From: Diplosphaera chodatii
Lineage: Eukaryota > Chlorophyta > Trebouxiophyceae > Prasiolales > Stichococcaceae
Length of the DNA: 64,000 nucleotides
Assembly (NCBI GenBank): GCA_032358165.1
Contig: JAALGY010000042.1
Span: 806,001-870,000, forward strand
Direction: 5' to 3'
The number at the start of each line of letters is the position of its first letter. Positions within the stretch are counted from its first letter, which is position 1. The translations under genes were made by a program, and so were the position numbers. Positions 53,498 to 64,000 of this stretch are shown here, piece after piece. The notes under the pieces are model-generated. The model was not told where the DNA came from. It ran no database searches and saw only the letters and a program-made list of their open reading frames with translations.

Positions 53498-55544
53498 ATG
53501 GCTGCGAATGTTACTCAGGTAGGGCCAAGCGGCCTTCTGCATAGTATAGCTTCGTCTGCAGGCGGCTGCATTGTGCGTCTGACACGGGAACCGTGCGATG
53601 CATCGGAGAGCGACATCCTCGGACTCATGAAGCAGGCTGCTGCACTGACTGGCGCCCCCATGAGGCCATGAACTTCACACTGCAGCAGCCCTCAAGGTTG
53701 CTACTGTAATGTACAACAATGCATTTGCATGACTGCGCTCGGGCCGCCGTGGAATATGCTGATGCGGAATCGGGCCAGGCAGCCCAGGGATATGGAGGTG
53801 CAGTGCACCTCGCGGGTGTCAATGCACACTGTACGGAGCACAGCACGATAACAAGCAAATGGTCAAGCATCTCACATGCACCGCGCCAGCATGGAGTGGT
53901 TGCTCGCTGTTCGATACACCGCTGCATCAGCCAATGCTGCACGGCGTGGCTCGGCATCGCATCGCAATGTATTCTATTGGAGGGTTGGCAGGCACCACTC
54001 TGTTGCCGTATCACAGTTGAGAAATTATCTCTCTAGCATTGCAACTGAAGGTGCAATGTCAAGAACCACGGGATGTTGCAGAAGAGGTGCGCAGCGGTGA
54101 CCTGTGTATTTGCTCTGCATCATCACGCTCCATTCTCCGCTTATTGCAGGGCAAGTCAGCTGGAGGCGAAGCAAGCCAAGGTACAAGCGGTGCAACATGG
54201 CCAGCCTTGGCGACTGGCCAAGCCAAGTTCAACATCTCAGCCACACTGGGCCAAGCGCCACGAACAACCACCAAGATGTCTTACAGTGAGGCGCTGGCGA
54301 AGGTGATGCCTTCTGGATGCTTCAGTAGCATGAGGAAGTCGGGTGATGTGGCTGCAATCGCACAGCATCCCTCACAGCAAGCACGTGTGACGCTCATGCT
54401 ATGAGCTGGCTATGTGCATTGCTCAATGGTTAGCCATGCTGCAGGGCTTCCCGCGCTCTCCAAGCATGCCGCAACTGGGTGTCACTGTCGTCGGCACGGT
54501 AAGATCCTGACTGCTGCTGGTGTCCTGTCATAACAAATCAAGCCTCATGCGCTCGATGAAGTCGTATCCCATAAGTGCTGTGCAGGAGGTCAGCAGCCCT
54601 GCCCCAGCAGACTACGCTAGCCACAAATACTCTGCCAGCGATGACGAGTGGATCCAGCAAGGCCGGCGGCGCAGGCACAAGGAGGAACAGCACGAGGTGA
54701 GTGGATGTCATGCATCAGACAAGACACATACTGCCTTGGTCACAACTGCATGACGCATGCCGGCCCAGCCAGCCAACACAGCTGTGCCCAGTCTGCCAAC
54801 CCTGCCTCGCCCACCTTACCCTCGAAGTTGTATCTTGCGTGTCTCATAGCTGGCAACGACCTAGCTCATACGATGTCCACGCTATGCCTATCGTCTGCAA
54901 GGAAGTTGAATGCCTCTGGGACCGTGATGGCACCTGCACTGCTGCCTTCACCACGCAAAGCCTCGCTACTTTCAACATATATACATACGAGCTCGTATAG
55001 CTACTGCATACAGGACAAACCGTCACTTTTGTGCAACGCAGGGGTCAGAGCGCCAGAAGGCACAGGTGCATGTCAACAATCAGTCCAAGCCGAGAACTGA
55101 GGGCATCATGCAGCCGCAGGTCCATCTGGCAAGTTTGTCCACTATGTCCTCTGCATGAATACAACCACCTGGCCACCTGCAGCAGAGTGTATTGCACTGT
55201 GTATGTTTGTTTAAGCATGTCGTAACATGGTGTTCAATCTGTGCGGAGTCACACTATCCGCCCTCGCTGTCTACAGGGTGGGTCCAACTTCAACGTGCTC
55301 CGGGGTGGTAAGCATAGCCCTATGAGCCATTTCTAACAAGCCAGCGCAGCTATCTGTTACCGTGTTCTGAGCACAGGGATGTATCTTCTGTCTGCTGTCT
55401 GCAGAGAAGCGCGTGAACCAGGAGGGAGTGCACGCATATGAGCGCAGGGGCCAGCTGCAGCAAGCCATGCAGGACCCTCCCTCGCAGCAGCGAACCCCCT
55501 CCCCTAAGGGTGGCCGCAGCGCAAGTGCACTTGTGGCTGCATGA
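53498..55544 (+). CDS. unrecognised low-complexity protein (start tentative)
   Basis: Six exons close in phase from 54150: 54150-54302, 54445-54498, 54586-54696, 55042-55119, 55277-55307 and 55405-55544 (TGA). Visible segments are GTSGATWPALATGQAKFN, TTTKMSYSEALAK, a motif SASDDEWIQQGRRRRHKEEQ, QVHVNNQSKPRTEGIMQPQ, GGSNFNVLRG and EKRVNQEGVHAYERRGQLQQ, ending in a Pro/Ser/Gly tail. The protein is polar, rich in Gln, Arg and Ser, and looks largely disordered; nothing assigns it to a family. The start is uncertain. One option is MAANVTQ at 53498-53518, which ends at a GTAGGG donor and is in phase with the exon at 54150. Other first exons between 53672 and 54110 are possible. An unspliced 57-residue frame also begins at 53498. 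Confidence 0.45.
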
Positions 55545-55645
55545 CGCTGCACCAATATCACGTTGCATGTCAGATCCTTGTCTCAACAACATGTTCAAAT
55601 TGCGTGCCAAAGGTATAGCTGGTGATATAAGGCAGTCGCTTATCA

Positions 55646-58600
55646 ATGGCTGACGTCAGGTAGGAGGCGATGAGGCTGCCCATACACTGGCTGCATTGCT
55701 TCTAATCTCATCAATGTTGGGCCTGCAGGTTCAAGCCCAGTGGCCAGAGCCGCCAGCAGAATGAAGAACAAAATGCGCGCCCTGCTGCCAGGTGACAACA
55801 CATGTGAAGTTCATGTCACTAGCATGCACCTCACTGCAGCCTCCTGCAGACCGCCATGATAATGGCGAGTGAGCGGCCTTCAGCTGCAACAATACCTCCT
55901 CTGATGGTAGAGTCCAGACACTGTCCAACTATGCAGGGCGCAAGCGACACAGTCCTCCGAACCAGGGTGAGGCGTCACCCGATGATGGAGCTGTCGCAGG
56001 GGCCGAGGTGGGAGTTGTCACTATCGTGCACATGATATCAATCTAGTGGGGATCTGTGCATGATGCACCATCGCTGTGCAACATCACAGTCGGTGGTGAT
56101 TGTTGAGGGCTGCATACTGGTGTTGGCCTCGACTCTGAGCATGTTCCACGGTGTCTGCACCGCAGGGCCCTGCAGGCCGTTCGCGCAGCACCCCCCGTAG
56201 AAGTCGCCGCACCACAGCAGCTGGTGCGCCAACGCACTGGTGCAGGGCCATGTGGCGCCGGGTGTATCACCCTCGCAGTTGCTCCGTCGTTTGACCGTCA
56301 CGGCTTACAAGGGTGGCAACACCCTTTGCAGCAGTGCTTGTCACACATAAGAGCAGCAGACAAGCACTGCTGTTATCTGCAGACTGCTATGCAGAACAGC
56401 ACGGCAGATGTATGCGAGTGTGTGGCACAGGGATTGTCAGTCACATGACTAGCAGAGCTGGCAGATGTCTAATTCGTTCATTGCCTCCACTTGTCAACAG
56501 ACGATGGACCTACTTTGCAGATGGCAGCCCACAGTCGACTTCAAGCGCAGGTCAGCCAACTCCCGTTCGCCGACTCAAGCCCACCTTCCAGGGTACGAGT
56601 GCGTTTCATCTCCATGCTGCCATCTCCCCGCTGCCGGTCGTGCATGCCACTGCAGGCTCCTGCTGAGCGCCAGGCAGATGGATTCTTAAATCCAGCATGC
56701 AGCTGTGGCGTCACCCTCTGGTAATTTGCTGCCAGAATACACTTTGCCATGGTGTAGGGCTCAGGATGCGCTCTCCCCCCTCTCAGAGTCAAGCGGACGC
56801 CAACACTCTTGCTGGGGCCACAGGCGGAGAGGTAGGGCCTGAGATGTCAATGCATCGTAGTGCCAGGCACACTGTATAGTATAGAGTCAGCTGCTGCATG
56901 TGAACTGCTCAAACAGCAGTGCCCAACATCATTAACAATCTGTAACTGCACTTCAGGGACTTGCCGGCCAGCTGCATGGGATGCCTCACACTGGGCGTGT
57001 CGCAGGTGCACTGTTGACTCATGATGTTGCAGGAGACACACTGCCTTTCATATCAAATGGCTGTCGGAGGGTGATGTGAACTTTGATTGAACAATTAAAC
57101 ACGATGTCTGCAAGCGTTCTGCCTGTTGGTAGCTCCAGTGCACACGGACGGCTGCTAACACCCTGGCCTTCAACCGTTCAAGCCTTGTCAGTGATAGTCC
57201 TGCTCTGCAGGGCTGCGCCCAGACATCAGGGCTGCCCGAGCCATTGCTACCTCTGAAATCACTGCTGCGCCTGATGACCAGCAGCGGGGTGAGAGCACCA
57301 GATCGGGCCTGTTGTGCATGCTGCATGGCAATGCACAGTTGTGTGCGACGGGCGTCACTAACCTTGTGCAGGCGGCCTGACGCTTGCTCCACCTGCTGCC
57401 GGTCATGCATCTACAGGGCTGCGCCCAGGCACTGGGGCTGCTGGAGCCACTGCAGCCCCTGCAACAGCTGCAGCGCCTGACGACCAGCAGCTAGGTCAGA
57501 GCAGCAGATCGGGCCTGCTGTGCATGCTGCGTGGCAATGCACAATTGTGTCTGCTAAGCGACAGGCGCCACCGACCTTGTGCTGCGGCCTGGCCTTTGTC
57601 CCGACTGCAGTTTTCTGATAGTGTTGTTTCTGTTATGCAGGCAGGGAGACCACTGCATCCGGTGATGATCGCGCAGCGTCCAACAAGGCAGCCGCTGTCG
57701 AGGGCCAACAGGTGGAAGCTGTTTCTTTATGTGGGTTGATATGCTGCATTACCAAGTTTCAAGGTTGTCCTTGAAGGCCCGCAATGCCAATTCGTGCACG
57801 CTATCAGCACAACGAGCATCTATAAATCCTATCGTCTGTGTCTAGCAGATTCCTGTGTGCACGCTCAAGCAGGTTGTCGGTTCTCTGTAGGTTGGCGGCA
57901 GCACATCCACTGGCCTGAAGTTCCGGTCCCCCCAAAAGAGAACCGCCCCCAACGGTAAATGGTGTACATAATGTATGTAGCCTGGACTGTGCTGTTGCGT
58001 TTGTTTGCACAGCTGTCATATAACCTTCGTTGGGTAGCCTAGTGAAGTGAGCGTCTCATAACAGGTGGTGATGGCTTTGAGTCCCGTCTGCCCAACGGTG
58101 CGCCTGCTAGCGCCACCACCAAGACAAAGGTGACAATGCCGCTGATCTGAGTCGAACCATCCTCAGCTCTAAAGCTCATCGGTTCGTGAGTGTCGTTGCG
58201 TATTGTGTTGGAAGGGTCCGGCTTCACGACAAGATGACAGCGATGTTGTACCTGGCCATTGCAGGGTGTCCGGCGCAGCAGAAAGCGCAAACTTGTCATC
58301 ACGATTGATGGGAAGCAAGAGGCGGTTGTCGCAGAGCACCGCCATGATGACTTTTGGCATTTCACGGTCAACCACCCTGGCGACAGTGGTGGTGGCCGCT
58401 TGTCTGCACAGATCATCAGCCAGTCAGCTGACGGCGCTGCGGCGCCTGCTGTGTCAGTCACTGTGCGCAGATGCGGCGCCTACTGGCTGCCGACAGTATT
58501 TAGAAAGCAGCACTTGGCAATTGGTCTGGATGAGGAATCCATGCAGCTTGAAGACGATGGACCTATCTTGGTCGAGATGACTGGTGAGTCACAATCATTG

Positions 58601-59475
58601 TCGTTTTGTTTCTTTCACATGCATATGTTTGCTAATGTATTGCCAGTAGTCTCATGTGGACAACCATAGGCAACTTGCATGCTTGGCGTTCTATCTGCAG
58701 TTGGGCCAGTCTTCCGCGATGGCACCTATTCTTTAAAACTACTGTCCTCATGGCTGACGTCGCCAGGTGTGCAGTTGAATGATTATGAAGAACGTCAGCC
58801 ATTGCTGTACAGATTCCAGTCTATACGTTTCTTGCAGTGTATGCCCATCGCTCTGTGTGTGTAAACAGCATGCTGTCACGAGTGGGATACTCAGCTTTGC
58901 GCCGCTGTAATGCAGGCGCAGGACAACGCTGTAACCTGTTGTATCGGTGGTTCATGCTGGTTGCGATCTTAGGATTCATCGGGTTTGTGGGATGGTGCGC
59001 CACTGACTGGGCGCGCGAGATACAGATGAGGCTGGCCAAGCCCGAACCCATCGAGACCATGTTCACATGTGCGGAGCAGGAGTTCAAGCTGTTTGTAGAC
59101 ACAACAGTGGATGCAGCAGGAAAGGATGACGTGATGCTAGCAGCAGGGGTGCATTTCAACCAAACTGGCACTTGCTATCGCGAGGCAATGGCCATGCCCA
59201 AGCCTGTCAAGGCACTGTGGTATTGGAAGTCAATATTGGCTGTCCTCAACATGGGCATGTTTAACACCCTCTTCGGCCCAGCAGAGAAGCTGCTGGATGG
59301 AGAGCTGAAGGAAGCTCCAAACGTCGTCCTGCTTGCAATCCTTATCATTGGCTTGCAGCCTGTGCGTGGGGTGTGGTTCCTGGTGGACGCTTGTAGATGG
59401 TGTGGTTCATGCTGCAAAAGGCGGCGCAAGCCGCCTGAGGTGCAGCAGCCTTGCCGGGGTGTGGAGCTGCTATGA
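55646..59475 (+). CDS. unrecognised protein: basic disordered N-half, folded domain, two-helix membrane C-terminus
   Basis: Exons in phase: 55646-55659 (ATG, MADV), 55729-55791, 55840-55868 and 55937-56007, then a less certain stretch (56166 to about 56600), then 56787-56831, 56957-57005, 57211-57288, 57417-57494, 57641-57711, 57891-57954, 58065-58129, 58265-58583, one from 58701 to about 58850, and 58916-59475 (TGA or TAG-type stop at 59473-59475). The N-half is polar and Ser/Arg/Ala-rich (RRKRHSPPNQGEASPDDG, GRSRSTPRRSRR). After a basic RRSRKRKLVITID comes a probably folded region (WHFTVNHPGDSG, CGAYWLPTVFRKQHLAIGLD, FRDGTYSLKLLSSWLTSPG). The C-terminus has two hydrophobic helices (LLYRWFMLVAILGFIGFVGW and NVVLLAILIIGL) and a Cys/Arg-rich end (CRWCGSCCKRRRK). 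A membrane protein of the ER or nuclear envelope is possible but unproven. Confidence 0.6.
57211..57494 (+). repeat. tandem duplication of a 78-base exon with flanking intron
   Basis: Exons 57211-57288 and 57417-57494 are both 78 bases, both phase 1 at each end, and both start GGCTGCGCCCAG and end with a GACCAGCAG block. The intron sequence after each is also similar (AGATCGGGCCTG, GCATGCTG, GGCAATGCACA, CCGACCTTGTG-like words). The duplicated unit is about 206 bases and covers exon plus intron. Translated, the copies read LRPDIRAARAIATSEITAAP and LRPGTGAAGATAAPATAAAP, each followed by DDQQ. Confidence 0.8.
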
Positions 59476-59632
59476 CTGTGCGTCTAGAACAGTGTAAAAA
59501 CTCTGGGGTTGCATTCACCTGATTCGATCAATCAAACATGCCGATGCCACGCAACCCCGAAACCTCAGTCCAATGTGTGATGACAACCCAATGCATCAAG
59601 TGCATGACAAGTTCCACGTCACCAAGACCGTG

Positions 59633-60693
59633 TCAGGGTTGTTCCCCTCTGGCCTGTCGTTCACCATTGTGACCAGCGCAGTGAACTGTCGACCTGTGAC
59701 ATTGGGTGCCTGAGAGGGCTGCCGCCTGCAGCGTCGGCGCTGCTGCTGCTGCACACGCAGTGTGGCGGCGTCGGGCAGTCCAAGACAACCCATGTGATGC
59801 CAGGCCTTCAATCCAAGTCACACCACGGGAGCCAAAAAAGCTAGCTGTAAACTGCATTGTAGCCCCTTCGACCTGTTTCAAGGCGCATGTCGACCGATCA
59901 TTTTCGGCTGTTATGCCCTCAGGGACTGGGCAAGGCAGCACGCACTCTATCATTGCCAGCTGGTGCCAGTGACCGCAACGCCGCTGGCAATGACCATCGA
60001 GGTGCGCCGAGGCGGTAAAATCATACGAAAAGTGCGCGGTCATTTGATCTGGGGGTCCTGTTAGCGCCCACAGTGCCTGCGCATGACTTTTGGGTACGGC
60101 GCAGATGGCGTGTGTATGCAGGTGCAGCGCGAACATCTGCAAACCCAGCCGCCCACTCGGGGCCTCTAAATGCACAAAGAAAAGTTGTTGGTAGATCGTT
60201 ACAACAGGGGCCCGTACTGGCCCGTTGGTCAACACAATGGGGTAGTCAGCAGCGGCGCATGATCAAGACGCACCACGCCCATCTCGCACTTCGATGGATC
60301 GGAGCACGAGTAGAGGAGCAGGCCGCTGACTCTTTCTCTTTACTCGCATCTGCCCGGCACGGGGATGGCAGCCCCTGCATAGTGCGCTTCTGAGCCGCAC
60401 GCCAATGCAGCAACAGCGGGACCAGTGTATAGATAGCCAACGCGATTGCGGTAAGGGCTCAGAATGCGCTGAGCAAATGTGTCGAGAAGCGCGGACGAGG
60501 CAAACATGCGAGTTGCACTTGTATCACGTGATGACTGTCTTTGCAGTGTGCAGATCTGCCAGCCGTCAACACCAGCAAAGGCATGGCCAACCTCTCGCTG
60601 CACAGCTGGGGATGCTGTGATCTGCTCGACAGGAATATAGAGTCTGGCTGGGCGTATACTTTTTCTGGTCTCATCAGACAGGGGAGCAGCCAT
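59633..60693 (-). CDS. weak candidate gene, unrecognised
   Basis: On the minus strand an ATG at 60691-60693 opens MAAPLSDETRKSIRPARLYI and continues to GHAFAGVDGWQIC before a plausible donor. A second piece follows an acceptor near 60475 (RILSPYRNRVGYLYTGPAVA). A third, unusually long open frame runs from about 60235 to 59633 (AHFSYDFTASAHLDG, VLPCPVPEGITAENDRST, FFGSRGVTWIEGLAS). The first piece looks like real protein. The junctions between pieces did not close convincingly, and no family is recognised. It converges on the plus-strand gene ending at 59475. Confidence 0.3.
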
Positions 60694-60979
60694 ACGCTGT
60701 GGGCACACCAGCCCCACATACATACTTATTTCGGTGTCAAAAATGCGCGATGTGTGCAGATGTGTCTGGCCTGCAGTCTCAGCAGCCTATATGGCGTACA
60801 GTAGGACAGATGCTGCAGCCAGCCGGTGCAGAAGATAGACGTGACGCACGGGTTGTGCACAGGGCACCGTCTTGAGAGAAGCGGTTGTATCAGCGGTGTG
60901 TTTGCCCGAGCCAATTGCAGCTGAAGCGCCGGCAAACAAGCTGCTCCCTGCTGTGGACTGCCGTCCTGAGGCGCAAGGA

Positions 60980-62110
60980 CTATGCCAGTACTAGACCTTC
61001 TTGTTCCGAGCCTCCAGCTTCCGGGCTGCTGGGTTGACTGATGTCCACATTCTGCCTACCAGACGTCAGCGCCAGGCCGGCCTCCCTGCCACCCTTGGGG
61101 CGCCTCACTTGCTGCCGCCTGCATTACCAGTCACAAGGTAGTAAGGTTTAGAACATACATTTCGGCACTGCATGTGGCAGCCGGCATGTATCCTGTACGA
61201 GTCCATCCAAGCAGCAAGCACCTCAGCTGGCACTGCAACAATTCAGCTGCACATGCTGTGTCCATCTGCTGGAAGCCGCGCTGCAGCCGCGCACATGGGG
61301 CAGCTGCTGGTGACGCTGGCGCCCTGCTTGATGCTGGCTAGGATGCGCCGCCCCGTGGCCTGTGCCGAGTCGTCACCATCAGCACCGCGGCATTAGAGCC
61401 CTGAGGCGGATGCGGCCTTGTCGCCCGCCGACTGTGCCGTACGCACTGCTCAGCTGCCAGCGTGGTCAGGCTGGACGCTGCCAACTGCTGCAGCCGCGCT
61501 CGGTGGCATGCCCGCCTGTAAGTTGTAGCATGCCGGCACTTCCGCCTCCTGCTGTCATCACGACACTGTCTAGCATCGGGCCGACAAATGCACAATGCAT
61601 ATCTCAAGCAACAGGACGCCTTTCATGTGAAATATAGCGCTGTGGGGCGTGCCATCGGCGGTGTCGCCAGACATGGTGATATGTGTCACCGAACCTGTGT
61701 CAGCTGCCTGCAGATTCTGGCGTCCTGCCTGGCCTGCTTGGCGGTGGTGTTCGCCGCTGCAGCAGAGTGTCAGTTGGAATTCTGTCTGTAAGCTGCTTGC
61801 CTGGCACCGCCAGCTGCCTGGCAGGGGGAGCATCTTGCGCCCTGCAGCAATGTTTGTATTTAGTCGCGATACAGTGCCACAAAACAACCACAGCATGTGG
61901 CAAGTACCACAGCTGGTTGAAAGTCAGCACTTGCACATTGAGGTAGCTGGGCCAGTGCATTGGGCGGCCACATTCATGGCATGCTCTCACCTGCTCCTGC
62001 CCAGTGCTGGTGTGGGCCTCAGCAGGGGCTGTACCGGAGCCCTGCTCCACCGCATCACGGGCCTGGCCGCCCCCCTGGCCTGCAATCGCAGATGGACAGC
62101 ACGTTGAACG
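60980..62110 (-). CDS. unrecognised gene sharing its C-terminal motif with the window-end gene
   Basis: The last exon (about 61110-60980, TAG) reads RRPKGGREAGLALTSGRQN and continues VDISQPSSPEAGGSEQEG. It aligns with RGKEAGQALTSDKRNVEINM at 63906-64000 in the same frame, on the same strand and after a similar acceptor (CTGCAG then CGGCAG). That conservation is the evidence for coding. Other minus-strand candidate exons upstream are about 61410-61290 (DDSAQATGRRILASIKQG), 61755-61690 (TTAKQARQDARICRQ) and 62085-61995 (ARDAVEQGSGTAPAEAHTST), all Ala/Gln-rich. Their joins and the start are not established, and the start lies at or beyond 62110. No family is recognised. Confidence 0.35.
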
Positions 62111-62395
62111 TCTATCACGTCCAAATGATCACAGCAGACAGTCAGGGGTTGTGGGACTGTGCCTAGCCATCATGCCCGCATTCTCCACAGCATGTCACGG
62201 TGTGAAAGAGACAACAAATCGTGCAGGCTGTCTGCAACCTCTGGCTGCAGCCTGGGGGGATTCGTGCGCATGATAGGCCTGCTTTGGATATGCTGCGTGT
62301 CAGCCTGACTCCGCAGTGCGCCAAAGTCCGCTGGACTTGAGGGGCTTTCCATCTAGATGGTTGGCGGAGGATAAGCGTACTTTCTCAATGCCGGC

Positions 62396-63193
62396 TTAAG
62401 GATAGTCCTCTGCAGCGGCGCCCGCATCATCGGCCACGCCGGCCGCCACCTCAGCGCTGCGGTGCGCAGCATCCCCACCCTGCCTGCCTGCTTCTTGGCG
62501 CCTTCCTGCGAGGCGAATGCATTCAAGGCCTTTGTCACTGTATGGTCAAATGGCACTGCAAGAGGCAAGCGCACATACAGATGGTACGGGCAACTGCGTG
62601 CAACAGCACCGCAGGGGCTGCGTGTCATGAGAACACACTACAGCGTCGTGAAGGCGCTGCTCAGCAGAGATGACCATTGCATACCTGGCTGCATGATGAC
62701 AGTTGTGGCATCCTCACAACCCGCTCCTGCCTCGATTTGCTTTATTTGCTTTTTCACTCTTACAGGTGCTCTGCCACCGCCGCACAAGGCACCATTGCCG
62801 GGCTCAGTCCCGCTTTCTGATCTTGTCCCAATCGGTTGCCATGCTCCTGCACACCACCCACAGCCTTGGCTGCAAGCTACATCAGCGATGTGAGCGACAC
62901 GCTAACTTTCAGCACCACTCACCAGGCATACTTTGCAGATGCCACAGAAGCCAATGGCAATGCACGGTGTTGGCAGACCTGTAGCGACCCTCCTGCCGCG
63001 TCCAATTCACCAGATCGCGGCGCTCCTGTGATTCAGGAGCCAGGCTCGTGCCCATCTTGCGGACAGCCTCGACGAAGGCGTCGCAGCACATGTCCTTGCG
63101 GCTGTACACGACGGCCAGCAGGTCTTCAACCGTGACTTTGTCCTTCTCCGCGAACAGACGCTCCAAGCGCTGCTCAATCGTGTCTGTAGCCAT
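62396..63193 (-). CDS. unrecognised small helical protein, about 104 residues
   Basis: Two exons, 63193-62989 and 62505-62396, join in phase 1 to give MATDTIEQRLERLFAEKDKV through to a TAA. The N-terminal 65 residues look like a compact helical domain (VTVEDLLAVVYSRKDMC, CDAFVEAVRKMGTSLAP, ESQERRDLVNW). The C-terminus is Ala/Gly/Asp-rich (AGRQGGDAAHRSAEVAAGVA). The donor (G|GTCGCT) is weak, so an intermediate exon or a different junction is possible. The frame extends upstream of the ATG without a stop, but that part has low similarity to folded protein. No family is recognised. Confidence 0.45.
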
Positions 63194-63905
63194 CGTGACG
63201 CTTGCACGCGCAGAGACAGCAGTTACTGGTGTGGTTGCTGCGCCTGCTGTGGGTTGCACAACATGTTCGCACGCTGCGGACATCCCACCATAGGCAACCT
63301 CACGGTCACGGCGTCGCTTGATTCGGTGCATTATTGCGTTCACTGTTGCCGGTTACTGGGCCAGGCGTGCTTACTACCCAAGTCTGGCAGTCGGCATCTA
63401 ATTTGGAGTCCTGTGATGCCGTAAGATGTAGCAGCTGGATGTACATGTGTACATCGCACGCAAGCCTCCTGATGAGTGCAGGAAAGGCCAGCGCGCAGAG
63501 ACTTGCTTGGAAGCATTTCCCGTCTTCTTCGCGGCCACAGTTCCCCATTCGTGCTGTTGACAAACACAATGCAGGCCACCGCAGCCAGGTACATTGGGTT
63601 GTGCGCAGTATCAGGGCATGCAAATGCTCCTGGGATTGTAGGTATCAATTATGCTTGCTTGAATCTGGCTGTTGCCTCTGATGTGCATGGTGTACTCCAC
63701 AAACAAAAATGGACATACAAGCCTCACCCAAGTGTTGCGTATCCAAGGCAGCGGCGGTCTGTTGTCCTCAACCACCCTGTTGAAACTGATCGGACAGGGT
63801 GCAAACACTGTGTTGCACACTGCCCGTTGGTGTCTTTGAGTGGGACAAATGCATTGCTTCCCTGCTCAACCCTTCTTCTCCCAGACCTCCAGCTTCCCCA
63901 GGCTC
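63194..63905. other. intergenic region near the window end
   Basis: The region should hold the promoter of the small gene at 62396-63193 and the 3' flank of the gene entering from the right. Open frames on both strands lack recognisable domains. Confidence 0.4.
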
Positions 63906-64000
63906 CTACATGTTGATCTCCACGTTCCGCTTGTCGGACGTCAGCGCCTGGCCGGCCTCCTTGCCGCGTGCCCTCAAACGCCTCCCGCGCTGCCGCCTGC
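63906..64000 (-). CDS. C-terminal exon of a gene running off the window, paralogous to 60980-62110
   Basis: The minus-strand frame RLRARGKEAGQALTSDKRNV ends EINM and a TAG at 63906-63908. An acceptor-like CAG lies at the window edge. The peptide matches the C-terminal exon at about 61110-60980. Upstream exons lie beyond base 64000. Confidence 0.4.
   Translation of the reverse strand, partial: RRQRGRRLRARGKEAGQALTSDKRNVEINM

Noticed and set aside
1..64000. tRNA, rRNA, CRISPR array, bacterial operon or viral genes
   Set aside because: No cloverleaf, rRNA core sequence, spaced repeat array, polycistronic layout or viral replication or capsid domain was recognised on either strand.

Overview
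This window reads as nuclear DNA of a green alga, most likely a trebouxiophyte chlorophyte. The lineage is an inference from gene content and gene style, because no marker gene lies here. The genes are broken into many short exons (about 14-340 bases) by GT-AG introns of roughly 60-600 bases. Donors are mostly GTGAG or GTGCG and acceptors mostly TGCAG. The base composition is moderately GC-rich, and introns are full of TGCATG and GCATGC words. The recognised proteins are of plant or algal type: a plant-style MAP kinase kinase, a SEX4-like dual-specificity phosphatase, a plant-type synaptotagmin, a metaxin, an SR splicing factor, Pol I/III subunit RPAC1 and a WDR76/CMR1 WD40 protein. There are no operons, ribosome binding sites, CRISPR arrays or rRNA genes, and I recognised no tRNA. 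Most gene models are spliced assemblies of exons that I joined by reading frame, splice sites and family alignment from memory. Where phases closed exactly I give exon coordinates; elsewhere boundaries are approximate.

Layout. 1-15 kb is an accessory region of tandem duplicates on the minus strand: an intron-rich DJ-1/PfpI gene (834-2878) beside an intronless paralogue (3293-3979), then two long membrane-anchored pseudokinase-like genes (4978-9651 and 10220-14609). 15-19 kb holds a thiamine-phosphate-synthase/TenI-like gene of Bacteroidetes flavour (minus), divergent from a phosphoglucan-phosphatase-like DSP (plus). 20-36 kb is a run of minus-strand information-processing genes: MAPKK, RPAC1, WDR76-like, a PARP-type zinc-finger protein that may be the front half of the WDR76 gene, and a Tra2-like SR protein. 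36-41 kb has a complete metaxin gene and an unrecognised nine-exon gene (plus). 41-50 kb has a villin-headpiece protein, a synaptotagmin/E-Syt lipid-transfer protein and a 2OG-Fe(II) oxygenase (minus). 50-59.5 kb has three unrecognised plus-strand genes, the last with a tandem exon duplication and a two-helix membrane C-terminus. 59.6-64 kb contains small poorly resolved minus-strand genes, two of which share a C-terminal motif.

Working together. RPAC1, the SR factor and the WDR76/PARP-finger protein act in the nucleus. Metaxin acts at the mitochondrial outer membrane. The synaptotagmin should act at ER-plasma membrane contacts. The DSP probably acts on plastid glucan. No pathway-level cluster is visible. 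The most notable points are the tandem duplicates with asymmetric intron content, the kinase pair with substituted catalytic residues, the possible PARP-finger/WD40 fusion, a candidate 30-base cassette exon, a 78-base phase-1 exon duplication and the bacterial-type ThiE.
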